Source: Collybiopsis luxurians FD-317 M1 (taxonomy: Eukaryota > Basidiomycota > Agaricomycetes > Agaricales > Omphalotaceae). Taken from it: a DNA stretch of 64,000 nt. Position numbers and translations under genes: made by a program. Numbering within the stretch: the first letter of the stretch is position 1; every line of letters starts with the position of its first letter. The notes below the pieces were generated by a model. The model made no database searches. It saw nothing but the letters and a program-made list of their open reading frames with translations, and had not been told where the DNA came from. Positions 35,201 to 48,436 of this stretch are shown one piece after another. The stretch covers positions 1,539,500 to 1,603,499 of the forward strand of contig KN834749.1 of the NCBI GenBank assembly GCA_000827265.1, read 5' to 3'.

Positions 35201-38200
35201 CAATGAATCCAAAAATAAAACCAACATAGACTTCTACGAACCGTTTGCCATAGTGTGAATGTGAAATCGCTGCCATTCTCAATGACGAAAGGCCAAGAGT
35301 CAAGCGCCGAAGATAGATAGACAAAAATGGTGGACCCATCAATCTTAACGTCAACACGGATCAAGTGTATCTGATCGGACCCCGGCAATTTCATTCGGAC
35401 ATGCACAAAGCCGATATCTTCAATGTTGAACGGCGCAGACCTGCTAGATGCATTAGATACGGCCGGGAAGGATAAAGGAATAGCAATGTACGCACCATTG
35501 AGTGTTGAGCCCAGGGTAAGCGACAGTCAAAAGCTTTTCTGGATTTGCGCGAATAAAATGTAGCGAACAGCGCTCCCCTGGGTTGATGACCGACTTCTCC
35601 CTTGGTGCAACACCGTGCTCTCGGAACGAGATGGGCTCAGAAAGGTTATTTTTCAGGATGAATCGAGGAGTCAAAGTGATAACCTTGCTGAGTTTGTACT
35701 TCCCTAGTCCTTCAGTCCAGGACACGCCGACATGTATCTCATCTGCCTTCTGGTTTTGAGATGGGACAATCAGTGCGATCTCCGCAGCTGGCGCCTCGAC
35801 GCTAACGGGCTAAAATGGTCCCATCTCAGTACAAGCCTTCAAACTTCAGAGCAAACTTGAAACCTGCCTTTGACCAAGTAGAATCACCCAGTTTGAAGGT
35901 GAACTCATGACCTTGGTCGTTTGCATGAGATAGCACTGGCGACGTATAAGTCACTACTCCATTCTTCATGAAAGAATTTAATGACTCACAAAACGGGACA
36001 GGTTTCAAAAGAGTATCTGCGAATGGGTTGGTGATCAAAATCCAAAATAATGATGTGTATGAACTGACTTATGTTAGTGTCTCCGGCTACATCTTGTTGC
36101 GAGATGGCTCGATGTAGACGAGCGGATTTGACCGCGAAAGGAAGGCCGGTCTTGTTGATAACCAGGTACGGGCTATAGATTTGAACTTTGAAGGCTCCCC
36201 CGGAGTCAGGATACCGACTTAAATGGAAGTGAGATTGTTGAGATTCGGAAAAAGAAGTGGTAACGTACACGTAGTTTAATTTCAGATTCAATTTCCTGTC
36301 GTTCTGATCCAGTAAAACGAGACGATTTTCAATGTCAAAATCTCCGTGCCCGTCGGTGTTAATGATCGCAAAGTCACTCGGTTTGAAAACTGTCTAATCT
36401 AAGCTAATGCAAGCCAGAGAGGTCACAAAATACTCACTCGTGTCTTGGACTTCGATATTTAACAAAACAAGATGTGCAAGCTCGACAGAGTGCACGGGCA
36501 TTATTCCACCCTTCCGCAGGTAGCTCCGCCAATTCTGATCTGTATTCTTGTCATAGACCCGATACTGGATGTTATAAGGTAGAAGATTCTCCAGTTCGAT
36601 GGGAGCACGAAGCTTGAGGTTGATCTTTGGATACTTGCTATTTCGAACTTTGAGTGCGAATTACCCGAATACTGAAAATTCAATCGTACCGAACTAGTGA
36701 ATCATTGGGATTGAGATCACTTTGCACCCAGGCTTGGAAGCGGAAGGCGGCTTCCTGAGGGTCGCTATGAGGGCATCGTATGGTGAAACTTCTCTTCGCC
36801 ACGATGTCTTCCCATCGGACAGGATTGCACCATTTATATCCAAAGCCCTGGTCAGGTTGAATGCGAACTTGGCTGGTGTTTACTGCCTCGATTGGAAGCA
36901 CATAATCTTGACCTGGGGCCACCTTTTCCAATGAGTACACGGGATGTCCTTTGTCATCAACGAGTGTTACTTCAAGAGGATAAAGGGTCTGATTTTCCAC
37001 TTTGTAGGTGGACCTGATCGTGACCAGCTTGACATTGTCCACGACCTTGATCTCGCACAGAAGACGATTAGTATGTTTTTCAGTCTTAGGCTTTAGAGGG
37101 AATATAAATTCGCCCTCCCGGTCGACGGGAACGCTGCGAAGGTGCTCCCAAGATTTGTTCACAAACCGAATACCTATACTATGCTGGCCAGAACTCGAGA
37201 CATGCTGGAAACAAGTAAATCACGTCAAGCCCATATTCAGTAGCTCATCCACATACCTCTCGCATTGTCTTCCAATCATCGAAACGCCAGTCAGTAGTCT
37301 GGTTCTGAGATAGCTGAACTCCAGTCGCATCTTTACCGCTACTACTACCGTCATCGTCTGTCCAGATGAATACCGGATACCCGGTTCGATTATATATGCG
37401 ATAAGGTGCGTAACTGCCTCGAGCTTGGCGGAGGATGCGCTCGCCTTCTTGACTCCACATGTTGACAGTCGTCATAGCCAATTCCGCGAAAGTAGTACTT
37501 AGGTTGAGGTCGAGGCGCTCACGGGCTGACAAGTCGACATTCAGGGCACTGGCTGAGCTTTCTTTCGAAAGTGAAATCGAGAACGTCCAAGGATCGATGA
37601 CTAATATAATAAACTAAGCGTAGGGGACATATAAAAAATCGAAATGGTTTACGAGGTTCCCAGTGTGAATTTGTTAAATTCCAATAACTGATTTGCGTTG
37701 CAAGTGTTGTTGTGGCAGACAGCTAAGTGTTGGCGATGAGAGAGTGCGCTCAACAGACAAGGCTAAAACGGACCTCTCCAGACCAATCTTTCGCACCAAT
37801 GATGAACGGCTTTACTTTAAGATGAAGCATAGGTTGTTCGTGCAAGTCGCCGATCAGGACTAATCTAAATCCATCAAAAGAGCCTTTCAACTGCGTTATT
37901 TCAGTGATCTGGGGTTCAACAGTTGTAATGAAAGCTGAGACGACTTACTTGCTCCTTCGACGTAATGACACGAGCTTTTCCAACAGGTTTTGTGCGCGCC
38001 TTACTCACTCCGACCTTCTTAGAAGCGCTCGAACGTGTTAGTCGGCCTTCAGAGATCTTCGTGTTCAAGCCAAGAGCAGACTCCGATTCTTGTATCGAAG
38101 TTGAATTTGTCGAATTGCTGGACAGTTCAATCGCCTTGTTCACAATTGTAGTGATCAAAGTAATGTCCCGGTAAGAAGCGCGGAAGACGATGGGCCTCGT

Positions 38201-41200
38201 GTTCAACTCTATGTTGGTCATGAGTTGGGACGACGTTGAGCGATTGTCCAAGGAGAATGTTAAGTCAAACTCATCCAGGAATCGAACGGTGTCGGACGGT
38301 CGCCCCATTTGCACCAGAGACATTCCCATTTGTGTTAATGATAAGGCCATTATTCCCTGATTAGCAGTCAGATAAACAGACGAAAGAAGCCAATAGATCT
38401 CACCTGCTGCGATAAGAGTATCTGCTTGATGGATAGCTGAATTGACTGAGAGTCCGGGTTGGAATCGTTTTCCAGTACAGAGACAGACACATCATGAAGA
38501 TCTACGCGAAAATCAAGAGACGATTGTGTGGAGTCCTCCGACTGCATGGGTTGGACAGCAGTATCGAACTCCTCAGCGCCATCGTTCGGTTGTCCGGAAT
38601 TCATACCACTCGCGAAAAAGTTGACGAGGCCGAAGACCAGATCCACTGCAAAGATGACCTGAGGCGAATCAATGGTTAAGAGAGCCAGCGAAGACCCCCC
38701 CGGCTCGCTAGCCATCGTATATAGAATCATGAACTGATTCCTGTCATGTTGGGCCGCAGGTATGACTTCACGGAATTTTGTATTTCCGGGTCTGGTATTG
38801 CTCACAGTAAAAGATTTGAGGACAACTTGAGCTTCTCCGCCACCATTCGATGTCATTTTGAGCCGGAGACTGTTGTGATTCAAGGCAAAACGTGCAATAC
38901 TATGCTCTTTAAGATTCGATTCTTCAATAGCGTGCTCGTCATAAAGATGAAGTTTAACGGAGCCGACATCCACTGCAAGATCCAAGGTAGGCCACGATTT
39001 TGGGCCGTCGACTTCAGGCGATAGATGAGGCTGATCATTAGGCCTTTCCTTCCGCCTGAATTTCAAATCAGAGCTGACTGACGATTCAGCCTGGGAGGCG
39101 CCTTCAGGTGCTCCAGCAAGAATCTTGGGAATGGTTTGTGATAATTTGATGAGAAGTCCGTATTGGATTTGAGTTAAATGCAATTTGATATCGGATACAT
39201 GTATGGACACCTAAAGAAATCTGAGTCGCATTTAGGAGAAGGAATCAGTTTACATACCCGAGTGTCAGGCTGTTCAAGGTCTACGCTACGGTCGATGGCA
39301 GCAACCTGGAGAACATCGGCCGTGACGTCAATGTCATCAATAATTTTGAGGACGGAAATCTTTTCGTGGTACTCCAAATTGGAAGTCAGCTGTATGCCTC
39401 GAAGGCTGGCACCAATTTTGTTTATCACCCCTTCACAAGAGTTACTCGCAGAAATTTCTCCCAACCTCATAACAAGCATATCGGAGGAGTACGCAGGATC
39501 GGACGGGAAGATGACAATGGGAGACTTGATTGAGACATTGAACTGCATTAGTTCGGTGTCCATCTCCGAGGCGGTCTGCACCGCTGCTTGGGTAGCTGCA
39601 TCATATAATCCCTTGAGCTTGGCAAGTTTAGCTAGGAACAGGTAAATATCATGCAGCGGCCCGTCCAGGAAGTGAAGTTTGAGAGATCCTATGCTGAGTG
39701 ATACGGACGATTTGATGCCGGCATAATTCGCCTCGTCAGGGTCGAACGTCTCGTAACGAAACTCGGCGAAATTTTTGCCCTCGATGGACATGAGGTGATT
39801 GAATTCACTTCGAATGGTATGTTTTTTGGAGTCGTTGCTCAAAGCCAGGCTTCCAAGTCGTCCAGTGACGAGGAGAGCTCTGGGTCGGATAACGACTGCA
39901 ACGTCAGCAGTGGAAAGCGAGAGAGTTGCAATGTCAACCATCTCATTCACGAGCGCAACTGAGAAAAAATGTTACTGAACAGATAACCTTGGACAGATGT
40001 TGGGACCGACCTTGAACACTTGCCAGAATCACAGAAACTTTGATCTTGCTTTCGTTTACTGCTGCTGTCTGTACGGAAGACTCTGATTCAACCTCTACAA
40101 TCTGCGAACCTTCTGAAGAGGTAGCATCAGACTGGGGTACGAAGGTGGTCATGATGAAATCGTAAAGCATCAGCACTGGTTCAGGTGCAGCATGAAAAAT
40201 AAAAGTAGAGATCTTCACGTCTACACTCTGTTCGATACCCTCATAGATCGTGTTAAACTCTGGGGAATCTGGTTGAACACGGCAATAGGTGACACTGAGC
40301 AAATCCTTCTCCTCATGCGATTCGCTTGACATAAAGTTCATCTTCGAAGACCCAGCTTGGACCAGGTCCATGGACATTGACCTGTGAAGGAGATAAGATA
40401 AGATAATGACAAGTGGATCAAAACGGCATCAGACCGAAGATTAACATCAGCTCTCATGTCGTATTTGGCCAAACCAAATTTGAGGTCAAAGCGCTCGAGA
40501 GTTACGCTTCCCAAAGGGTCTTCCGATCCATCTTGTCCAGTTTTTGATAACGAAGCCCCCAGCTGGTCGACTTGGAATGTCAGTTCAAACAAATGCTGAT
40601 GGATCTCCGGATGCTGCGGAAAATTGTCGGAAAATTAATCTTTCCTCCACAAGATATCGAGGCATACAAACCTCAGTAATACCATCATGAGCCTCGAAAA
40701 ATTCTTCATCGTCGCCTTGGGATCCAGAAGTGTTCGCGGGATGTTCTTCTCCAACCTCATCATCATCGACATGATACTCTTGTTGGGACTGACTGAAAAG
40801 TGTCCCCGGGACCAAAGGGAAATTTCCGACCTCTGGAACCTCCCTGGGTCGAGCTGGGGCTTGGTTTCCAGAAGGATCATCGAATTTCGGGATACAGACA
40901 TCGATCAAACGCATCAATGACTTGTACTTCGTGTCCGAAAGATTGACTTGAAGACTCGGTAGCTTCCCGGACACTTTGAAACGAGCCAGATTGAGGGCCG
41001 TAGGAACTATGGAATTCTGAATTTGGAGATCAATGTTGATACGTTCCAGAAGATGAAGAGTATCATGGCTGTTGGATTTCAAGGCCTCACGGCACAAATT
41101 CAAGTCGTTTCCAATGACGAACTGGAAACAAGTATCATCAATATCAGCAAAACAAACAACATTTTAACAACTCTGACCTGAGCCGATTGCAATCTCAATG

Positions 41201-44079
41201 ACATCTTATCGTACATCAGTGCTTCTAACTGCTTGTAATCCTCCTCGCTATACTTTTGAGAACGTTTGAGATGCACAGCACGTATTGCGGCTTTATCAGC
41301 TAGCTCGCTCTCTATCGCGATATGACCAGCATCGATAATGAGATGTTTACAGTTCATGGTTGTTATGCTTTTGAGAAATGTAAGCTCTCACCGTGCCCTT
41401 AGAGGCAGAGGGAAACTTACTCTTCGGGTATGATGATGATCGGAGCATTCATGTCCATCTGAATGTCGACCGTCTTGTGATTTTGCAAGGCAAATTCCAA
41501 GCCCGCCCTCGTCTCCTTGCGCAGTCCTTCAAGGGTTTGACTAGCGACGCTCTACAAGAATTTCAACATAGTTCAAAGAAAAGGATACCGATTTTCATAC
41601 CAACAGCGCTTCCACCGATTCAAGCTGGCTCTCTGGTGGCTTCAAAAACCTGTAAACCGCTTCGACGTAACCTTTATGGTAAATAATCTCCATATGCCTC
41701 ATGCGGACAGTGAGGGCACTATCTGCGCGTTCATCTAGTGGATTATTTTCAAACTTTACAAATAGGAATGGGTCATCCTTTTCATTTTCATGAAGATCCT
41801 GTGGATCCAGTTCTTTGACTTGAACGATCTGCGGATGCACGCTGTTTTCTGTTGTACCATCGAACACAGTAACTCCGCCCAAAGAGACTGAGGCTTCCAA
41901 GTTGTCGGGCCGTTGAATGACATCGGCTCGAAAAGCGTCAAAATTGACCGATATGATATCTTGCGCTTTGCCGTGAGGATCATTCTTCAAAGTGAATGAT
42001 CCCCTATTTAAAGAGGCTTTGATTCGACTTTTCATTGAATCTCGAGGTGCCTGAAGAGCTTCGACGACAGCGGATTTTTCGTCGTAATCCAGAACGTCAT
42101 ACAGCTGTTTTCGCTGCTCTTCGGTCATGGGTCCTCCGAATGCAGGGTCCTCTTGTGTTTCCTCTGCGGAGGAGGAAGACCCCCATAACCAACTTCCCCA
42201 AGACTGCGTTTGAGGTTGCTTGGGTTTCTGTGCTTCCAGGCGTTTACGAAGGGCAGCATCTTTTCTAAGTCGCGACCGAGCAATGGAACGATAGAAGCGA
42301 AGGTCCTCATAAGACAGCTTTTGTTCAAGATTTTCCAAGTCTTTGGAATCCTATAGAGCACTTTCAGCCTTGCGGTAGTAGAAAGCTGCTGTACATACCG
42401 TGGCTGAGACAGAATTGAGAACTTTTTTTTGAAATAGTTCAACATATTTCAGTCTGTCATCGCGACGTTCTGCAAAGTATTTCCATGTCCATTGCCTTCG
42501 CCGTTGACGAATGGTTGAGAGGATAGCCGTTCCCACATATTTTAGCCGAGCGCGACCAGCATTAGTCTCGAATTCCTCATCGTTGGGGCGATACTTGCGG
42601 TACTTTGAAAAAAAAAACAAACATTGAGAGCTCGTCTCTTCCGCATTTACAGAACTTTACCTGGTGCTGTCGAATGTACACATGGTACATATCGAGAAGA
42701 GAAATAACATCCCGATATTGATTGTCGTCGAGAGCGACTGCAATCTCGTCAAACAAGAGTTGCACATCGAATTGAGGAGTGTGGTTGTCGAATTTATGAT
42801 TCATGATCACCTATGATAAACACTAGTCAGAAGGTGAAATTTACAACAACTAGAGCGCTCACTCTTCCTTCTCCCGAAACAGGCTTTAAAATAAACTGAT
42901 GGGTGGTATCCTTGACATCGTGTGCGATCTAGACCGGAAAAATGGGTACGAGAGCACGAGAACTATGCCAAAGCGCACCATTTTGTTGAAATTCTCTACG
43001 GCTTCTTTGAGAGGTAAACCAGCCATACTGGGTGAATCTGTGTCGAAATATAGCGCGAGAGATTCGAGTTTGGCCAACTAGGATATAGGAGTTCAGGTCA
43101 AATTCAAGGTTCAGGAACGAATCCATACCTTATGAATAGCACCGGCAGTGCTTTCGATAAAAGCGGCCTGCCATTTTTCGTTCACAGACACAGCGGTAAA
43201 CCCCGCCAGAGTGACGCCGGCGGCAAAGGGATGCTGAATCCAAGCAGTCAGAACTACCTATATATTAACCAAACCATCACGTACCCCTGGAACACTCATC
43301 TTATCCTCATAACGTATGTGGATGTTTTGAACGGTGATCTGCAGATTATTAATGATTTTCGCGGTCAAAGAGGCCCAGAGTCCTTGCTGCTGAGGAGATT
43401 CGTCTGATAAAGGACGCGTCAAACAATAAATATATGCATGATGGACGCAAGGCCGTACCAGAGGATTGCTCGGCTTGTCCACGCATATGCAATAACTCTG
43501 CATTTTCGAGGCGCTCCATCTTGGCTGCATGCGCTCTCTTTTCCTCTTCTTCCGGATCATAGGCAGACTGTGTGGAGGGAACAACAAGGAGGTATACATC
43601 TTTGATCAATATTTCGACCGGCTGGTTTCCAAGATTCATCCAGTGTAACGAGAGCGTGAATTCTCCAAGATGACCTGTTCTTCTATGAGGTTGGAGATAA
43701 CAGAGAGAGCATAGGGCCAAACCTTCAAGGACATCAACTGGAAGCCTGAATTTATCCAGTGCGCCTTTCTTTAGCTGCAGTTTCCGCAATGTGAGTTGAC
43801 CTGGAGCACGCTGCATTCAGGAGGAAGGATATATGTGAGCAAGAACGTTGACGTACCTTGTCCAATTCCATAGTTGACTTGATTCATATCCAAATTGACG
43901 ACATAAGGCGCGAGTATCCGGTTGAAGAGCTAGAGAAACAGTTGTTAGAGGGATCCTGAAGAATCATGAAAGATGAAGACACACGATGTTGAGAACCTGC
44001 CGAATTTATTTCGTCTGAGGATTAACGCGAGACAGCAAGGAATAGATCTGACCTCTTTCCCGGGATCTAGCCACCACAT
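32250..44079 (-). CDS. VPS13: VPS13 bridge-like lipid transfer protein
   Basis: Very long hydrophobic-groove protein that moves lipids between organelles at contact sites; in fungi it serves vacuole-mitochondria contacts, sporulation and Golgi/endosome traffic. Conceptual splicing gives about 3,000 residues. The chorein N-terminus is LFNRILAPYVVNLDMNQVNY, GQLTLRKLQLKKGALDKF, LPVDVLEGHLGEFTLS and PVEILIKDVYLLVVPS. The EGHLGEF junction shows the second acceptor (aacag, near 43675) is the right one. The start MWWLDPGKEVLNIV is unusual: most family members begin MFE or MLE. The SHR-BD/VAB region lies about 36500-37600 (RIYNRTGYPVFIW). The C-terminal ATG2-like helices and PH-like domain lie in 32250-34000. 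Dozens of short introns; no in-frame break noticed. Convergent with DENN, divergent from GT25. Confidence 0.95.
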
Positions 44080-44134
44080 AGTTTGGCGGTCTAGCTGAGA
44101 GTCGAATAGATGAAAGTTGTGGTTGAGGTGAAGC

Positions 44135-44173
44135 AGCGCCCAGTAGCGCCCAGCTGGCAGATTGATGACGTCA
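44135..44173. promoter_or_regulatory. Bidirectional VPS13/GT25 promoter: 10-bp tandem repeat and perfect CRE
   Basis: The two start codons are 120 bp apart. Two copies of a 10-bp unit AGCGCCCAG(t/c) stand head to tail at 44135-44154, overlapping palindrome CCAGCTGG (44150-44157). A perfect palindromic CRE, TGACGTCA, is at 44166-44173, 27 bp before the GT25 start. bZIP binding is inferred from the consensus. Confidence 0.5.
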
Positions 44174-44199
44174 GATAATAGTCGACTCTGGTAGCAACG

Positions 44200-45425
44200 A
44201 TGACAGCAGTACCCTTTAGACGGCTAGGCCTCATCATAGTCCTTACCTTCATCTCACTCTCCTTCTATCTTTATTCATCCCCATATTCTCTTTCCACTAT
44301 CTATGAATATTCAACCAGCTCATTTGCTCAACACCCATCCTTCCCTTCTCATCCCCTAGATCTCGGTTTCATCTCAAAAACCTATGTAATTTCCCTGACA
44401 GACAGACAGGGCGACCGTCGAATCGATATCTCTCGTTTAATGGACAGACTTAAAATCTCCAACTGGGTCTTTCATGACGGCACATATTCAAATTCCTCTC
44501 TTATTCAGAATTTTCTACATCATGTGCAGAATCAGCGTGTAGATCATGAAGACTATTCCCTTCACGACATCATACGTCTCCCATTCTCTTGGCCAGAAGA
44601 TGCCAATAATCAATCTTATGCCTACCCTTCGGTTGGTCAATCCATTCCCCTCGCCGGCGCAGAACTCTGGCCTTTCCAGCCTTCTCCAGACGTCAAACTC
44701 CCTGAACCGATCATTTGTGCCGAAGACGACTTTCGACTAACGAATTTCAATGCAGAAATGGAGCAGTGGAGGTTCCTCACCCCGGAACGAGTCGCTGCAT
44801 TCCATTCACATCTCACTGCTATCCGGCGGGTGGTCGATGACAATGCCGCTGCGGGGGTGAGTTTGAAGAGGGAGGAGGGCACCGCGCAGGAGAACATCGC
44901 ATTGATTTTGGAAGACGATGTGGACATGGAGGTTGATATAAAGGAAAGAATGCAATATCTCGTACCAATGCTGCCTTTCGATTGGGACATGCTTTACCTC
45001 GGTGAGTAGCTCAGTCGATATAACTTTTTTAGATATAGACTTATCCACTCCTCCTCAAAGGTTTCTGCTGGTCAAGAGAAAACAATCATCCTGTCCTTGA
45101 AGATCCATATTTTGTCCCAAAGAAGAATCAGATCTATCCATCCTTCCAACCTAGATGTCTTCACGCCTACGCCCTCTCACCAGCTGGCGCCGTCCGAGTT
45201 CTTTCCCATCTCCGACACGAACAGTTCGCATACGGTCGTTCCGTCGATCTTGCAACCGAGTGGCTTGTATGGGAGAAGCGTGTCAAGAGTTTTACGGTGG
45301 TACCTCCCGTGGTAATTCAGAGGAAGGTGACCAAGTCTGACATAACTCTAGTCGGTGGGGCCGTATGGAAGGAATCGTTGGATGAAGGCGTATTGGGTAC
45401 AAAGGAGAGTGGAAGTGAGGTCTAA
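44200..45425 (+). CDS. Glycosyltransferase family 25 protein, type II membrane
   Basis: Likely Golgi/ER glycosyltransferase of the GT25 (LPS-type) family. A short cytoplasmic tail precedes one membrane anchor (LGLIIVLTFISLSFYLYSS, about 9-27). The lumenal domain starts with the GT25 hallmark TYVISLTDRQGDRRIDISRL and contains the acidic ILEDDVDMEVD motif expected to bind the metal/nucleotide sugar. After one intron (45001-45060) come YPSFQPRCLHAYALSPAGAV and a C-terminus ending KESGSEV. Acceptor substrate unknown. It fires away from VPS13 through a 120-bp shared promoter with a CRE. Confidence 0.85.
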
Positions 45426-45947
45426 GCTCTTTAGACGTTATTCTAGGATACATTACTACTGGGTCCTTTGGTGAGAGCCGCCTCGGCCCATAGCCACTAG
45501 TATTTCGATTTTTGAAACTACGTAAATTAGCACATTACTATTCTTTAGGCTTTTTTTTTGCCGCTTGGCTGTCCACCATGCAGCGGGACAAAAAGTAAGG
45601 TCAAACCGATATCTGAATCCGCACATGACGCTGGATTATGTTTTTTGTACATGGAGACACGCAGCGATACAGAAGTCGCTTGTTTGCTAGTTGAATGTCT
45701 CTGATTCACCTATGGGGACGATATTCTCTGGGACTGGTTTGTATACCTAGATCATTTTCGGCTTCCCTTCAAAAAATATGAAAAGATCCTGAACACTTCA
45801 ATACGAGTGCATCGCATCCAGTAGTCGATTGGCATATTTCAGATCATCTCACATGAAGTATGCTCACTGCAGAAAGACAATGGTTCTCGGGCATAGACCC
45901 TCGGCGATTTTCTAATAGTGCACGCATATATATTGTCGTCGGAAAAG
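45426..45947. other. Intergenic between convergent GT25 and a membrane-protein gene
   Basis: About 520 bp with a 9-T run near 45549. No coding region or structured element stands out. Confidence 0.4.
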
Positions 45948-46716
45948 TCAACATTCGCCGTAATAAGCGAAGCCGTACTCATACTCGTAATCCATCTCCT
46001 TCATCCCATCCCCTTCTTCTTCAATCAGTTCTTGGACATATGCCTGAGAGAAATATATCCCAACTATCGAATCTTTAAAACTAAAGCAAAAAGCAATGTA
46101 ATCTGTCCACATACTGATTTGAGCCAACCACATTTGAATGAAGAACGTAAGGGTCAAATATTGTATCGTCGGGGTCCGTTCGCAGAAACTCCTTGAAATA
46201 TGATCCATAGAGGCACACTTGTGATGCAAGGCTTGTGTTACAAGTTCACCCGGGTCATCAAAGAGTATTGCTAGGCAGTAAACGCCAGATCCCATGCCGA
46301 AAACGAGTTGAGCGAGCGTGAGGGAACAGAACATCGTCACGAGAGAACGGGATCTGTAAAATGCTCCGCTTATACTGATATTCAGAATATAAGTATTCAC
46401 GTCAGCCCTGCTAGGCAGGTAAGACGCACCCCAATGTAGTCGAGAGTCCAAGGAAGAAATAGGCAAAAACATGCAGATTCAGTGCGACCGCATCAACATC
46501 CAGGATCTGTTCACCTAAACGCTGCGGTAAGCCGATTGTTAAAGAGAGGCTCGAGTTTATAAAACCACCTAGGGTGTACAGCAAGAAGATTCCTACGACG
46601 AGAAAGACGATGGAAAACAACAATTCAGCGACAGCAATATACAGCACATGTTGCCTCGAAGATGAAATGGGTGACATCCCGCTCAGCGGTTGAACAGTTA
46701 TGCTGGTGACAACCAA
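45948..46716 (-). CDS. Uncharacterised four-span membrane protein
   Basis: Not assigned to a family. One intron (about 46377-46430; donor gtgcgt, acceptor atcag) joins STTLG to ISGAFYRSRS. The product is about 238 residues with four hydrophobic segments: VAELLFSIVFLVVGIFLLYT, VALNLHVFAYFFLGLSTTLG, LVTMFCSLTLAQLVFGMGSG and IQYLTLTFFIQMWLAQISMW. It ends in an acidic, Tyr-rich cytoplasmic-looking tail (EEEGDGMKEMDYEYEYGFAY). The N-terminus MVVTSITVQPLSGMSPISSS has a second possible start at Met14. A TATA box 55-62 bp upstream supports this strand and start. The topology recalls small fungal tetraspan proteins, but I claim no function. Confidence 0.6.
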
Positions 46717-46770
46717 GTTAACGGAGAGAGCAGGCCTGCCTGTCTGGAGGAATCAAAATTGCATCGCGCG

Positions 46771-46778
46771 TATTTATA
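46771..46778 (-). promoter_or_regulatory. TATA box (TATAAATA on the minus strand)
   Basis: TATAAATA lies 55-62 bp before the start of the four-span membrane protein, with a GC-rich upstream flank. Confidence 0.5.
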
Positions 46779-48436
46779 CCCGAGCGCAGCCTTGTGTTGC
46801 CGACGTTCCATGAGTATGATGGGATCACTGTTGCAACCCGGAAAGTGTTTCATAGAGATTCAAGTACTCGAGTACTTATATGCTGAACAAAGATATTTTG
46901 TGAGTTAATCGAAACCACGAATGCAATAAGTCTGATCTGCTCATGGCAATACTTAGTCTGGAAATACTCAAGTGAGAAAGGGAGGTAAAACTGATTACCA
47001 AAAAGATTGAATACATCGCAGTGCATAGCATGGAAGATGCACACGGTAATGATTGCCAGAATCTGACCACAGTTGACAGTTTGAGAGTTGATCACAGCGA
47101 CACACCAACGGTCCCCGACTCTCGAAGAGAGGAGGGTCTTGTCTGCAGCGATCAAGACTGAAAAGTACGAAAATTACGCTCAAAGGAAATATTTTCTCAC
47201 GCCGCTGTCTTGTGATATATTCATGTGATTTGAGCGTTATATATTCATCCGGATCTTAATTTGCTCCTTGTCTTTCGCTTCCAGTTCCACCTTGAGCAGC
47301 GAGCAGCGTAAGACCTCCACCACCGAAAGGTGTTATTTTATTTGCAATATTTTCCAATACATGCCATCACATTTTATAAAACAATATGAACTCTCTTGGT
47401 GAAATATTTGATACATTGTGTGGATCTCCTCTGCCTTGGCTTTCGCCCCATTTTATTGGTTCTTTAGGACACAGGCTGTTGAGAGCTTCCACTATCAAGC
47501 ATTCAGAGAGAGAATAGTTGGATGAATAAAGCAGATGCGGCCAATGCTTTAGATTGTCGTCTGGTCAAATTTAGTGAATGTTTGTTTGCTGATGTATTAT
47601 CCATTCGTGCAGAATGTCCAGTACCCAGCAATTATTGATCTGCATCTTTGCAATTTGATAATGAATTTGGATCTGCAGTTATGACATTGGTAAGTAGTGT
47701 TGGCTGTTTCATAACACCTACTGCAATTCACCCCCTATTACAAACAAATTCTCCAGCGACAATACCTCTCTTGCAATGGCATGGATCTACTTCCTTCCAT
47801 GACCATTGATCCCCTAGGTACCGAAATATCAACTATTAACAATCCATCTTACCATTCGCTCGACTTATGTCCAGCAGCTTGGAGATCCCTTAATGACAAC
47901 TCTACTGCCAAATTGACCTTAACTGATCGATGTAACTGTCCCACAGACAACAATAACATGTACAGATGGACACTCGATGGCTTGTGTAACTTCAAACATT
48001 GTATTAACTACGGTAAAGGAGTAAACCTGTAATTTTATATATGCATTTATTGCGAGAGTCGGGGATTGCCGTCGAAGGACGGCGCTACAGATTGATTAAC
48101 GTACGCGCGGTTATTTAGCTTTAGGTAACAGTCATCTGAGTCAAAGCTGTTCATCGTTGATTACGTAAAATATTCACTCAGTTTTATATTATATTAAATA
48201 ATAATAATAATTTATATTTCCTATCTTTTTACGCGGACCTTGCTTAGCGGTAAAACTTTGACGACACTCATTTTTTATAGCTAGAGCTCTGTCGCCTTTC
48301 CGCGTCATGATTATTCCGACCACCAAGTATTCTTTTACTGGCACATGCGATTGAAGTGCTAAACTTTCAGTACAGCAGTTATGACGGACTCAGGAACAGT
48401 GTATTGAAGGGCTGCACCTACGAACAACAAGCGGGG

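Noticed and set aside
47781..48032. 83-codon Cys-bearing ORF as a secreted effector
   Set aside because: No signal peptide and few cysteines; cannot be supported beyond an open frame.
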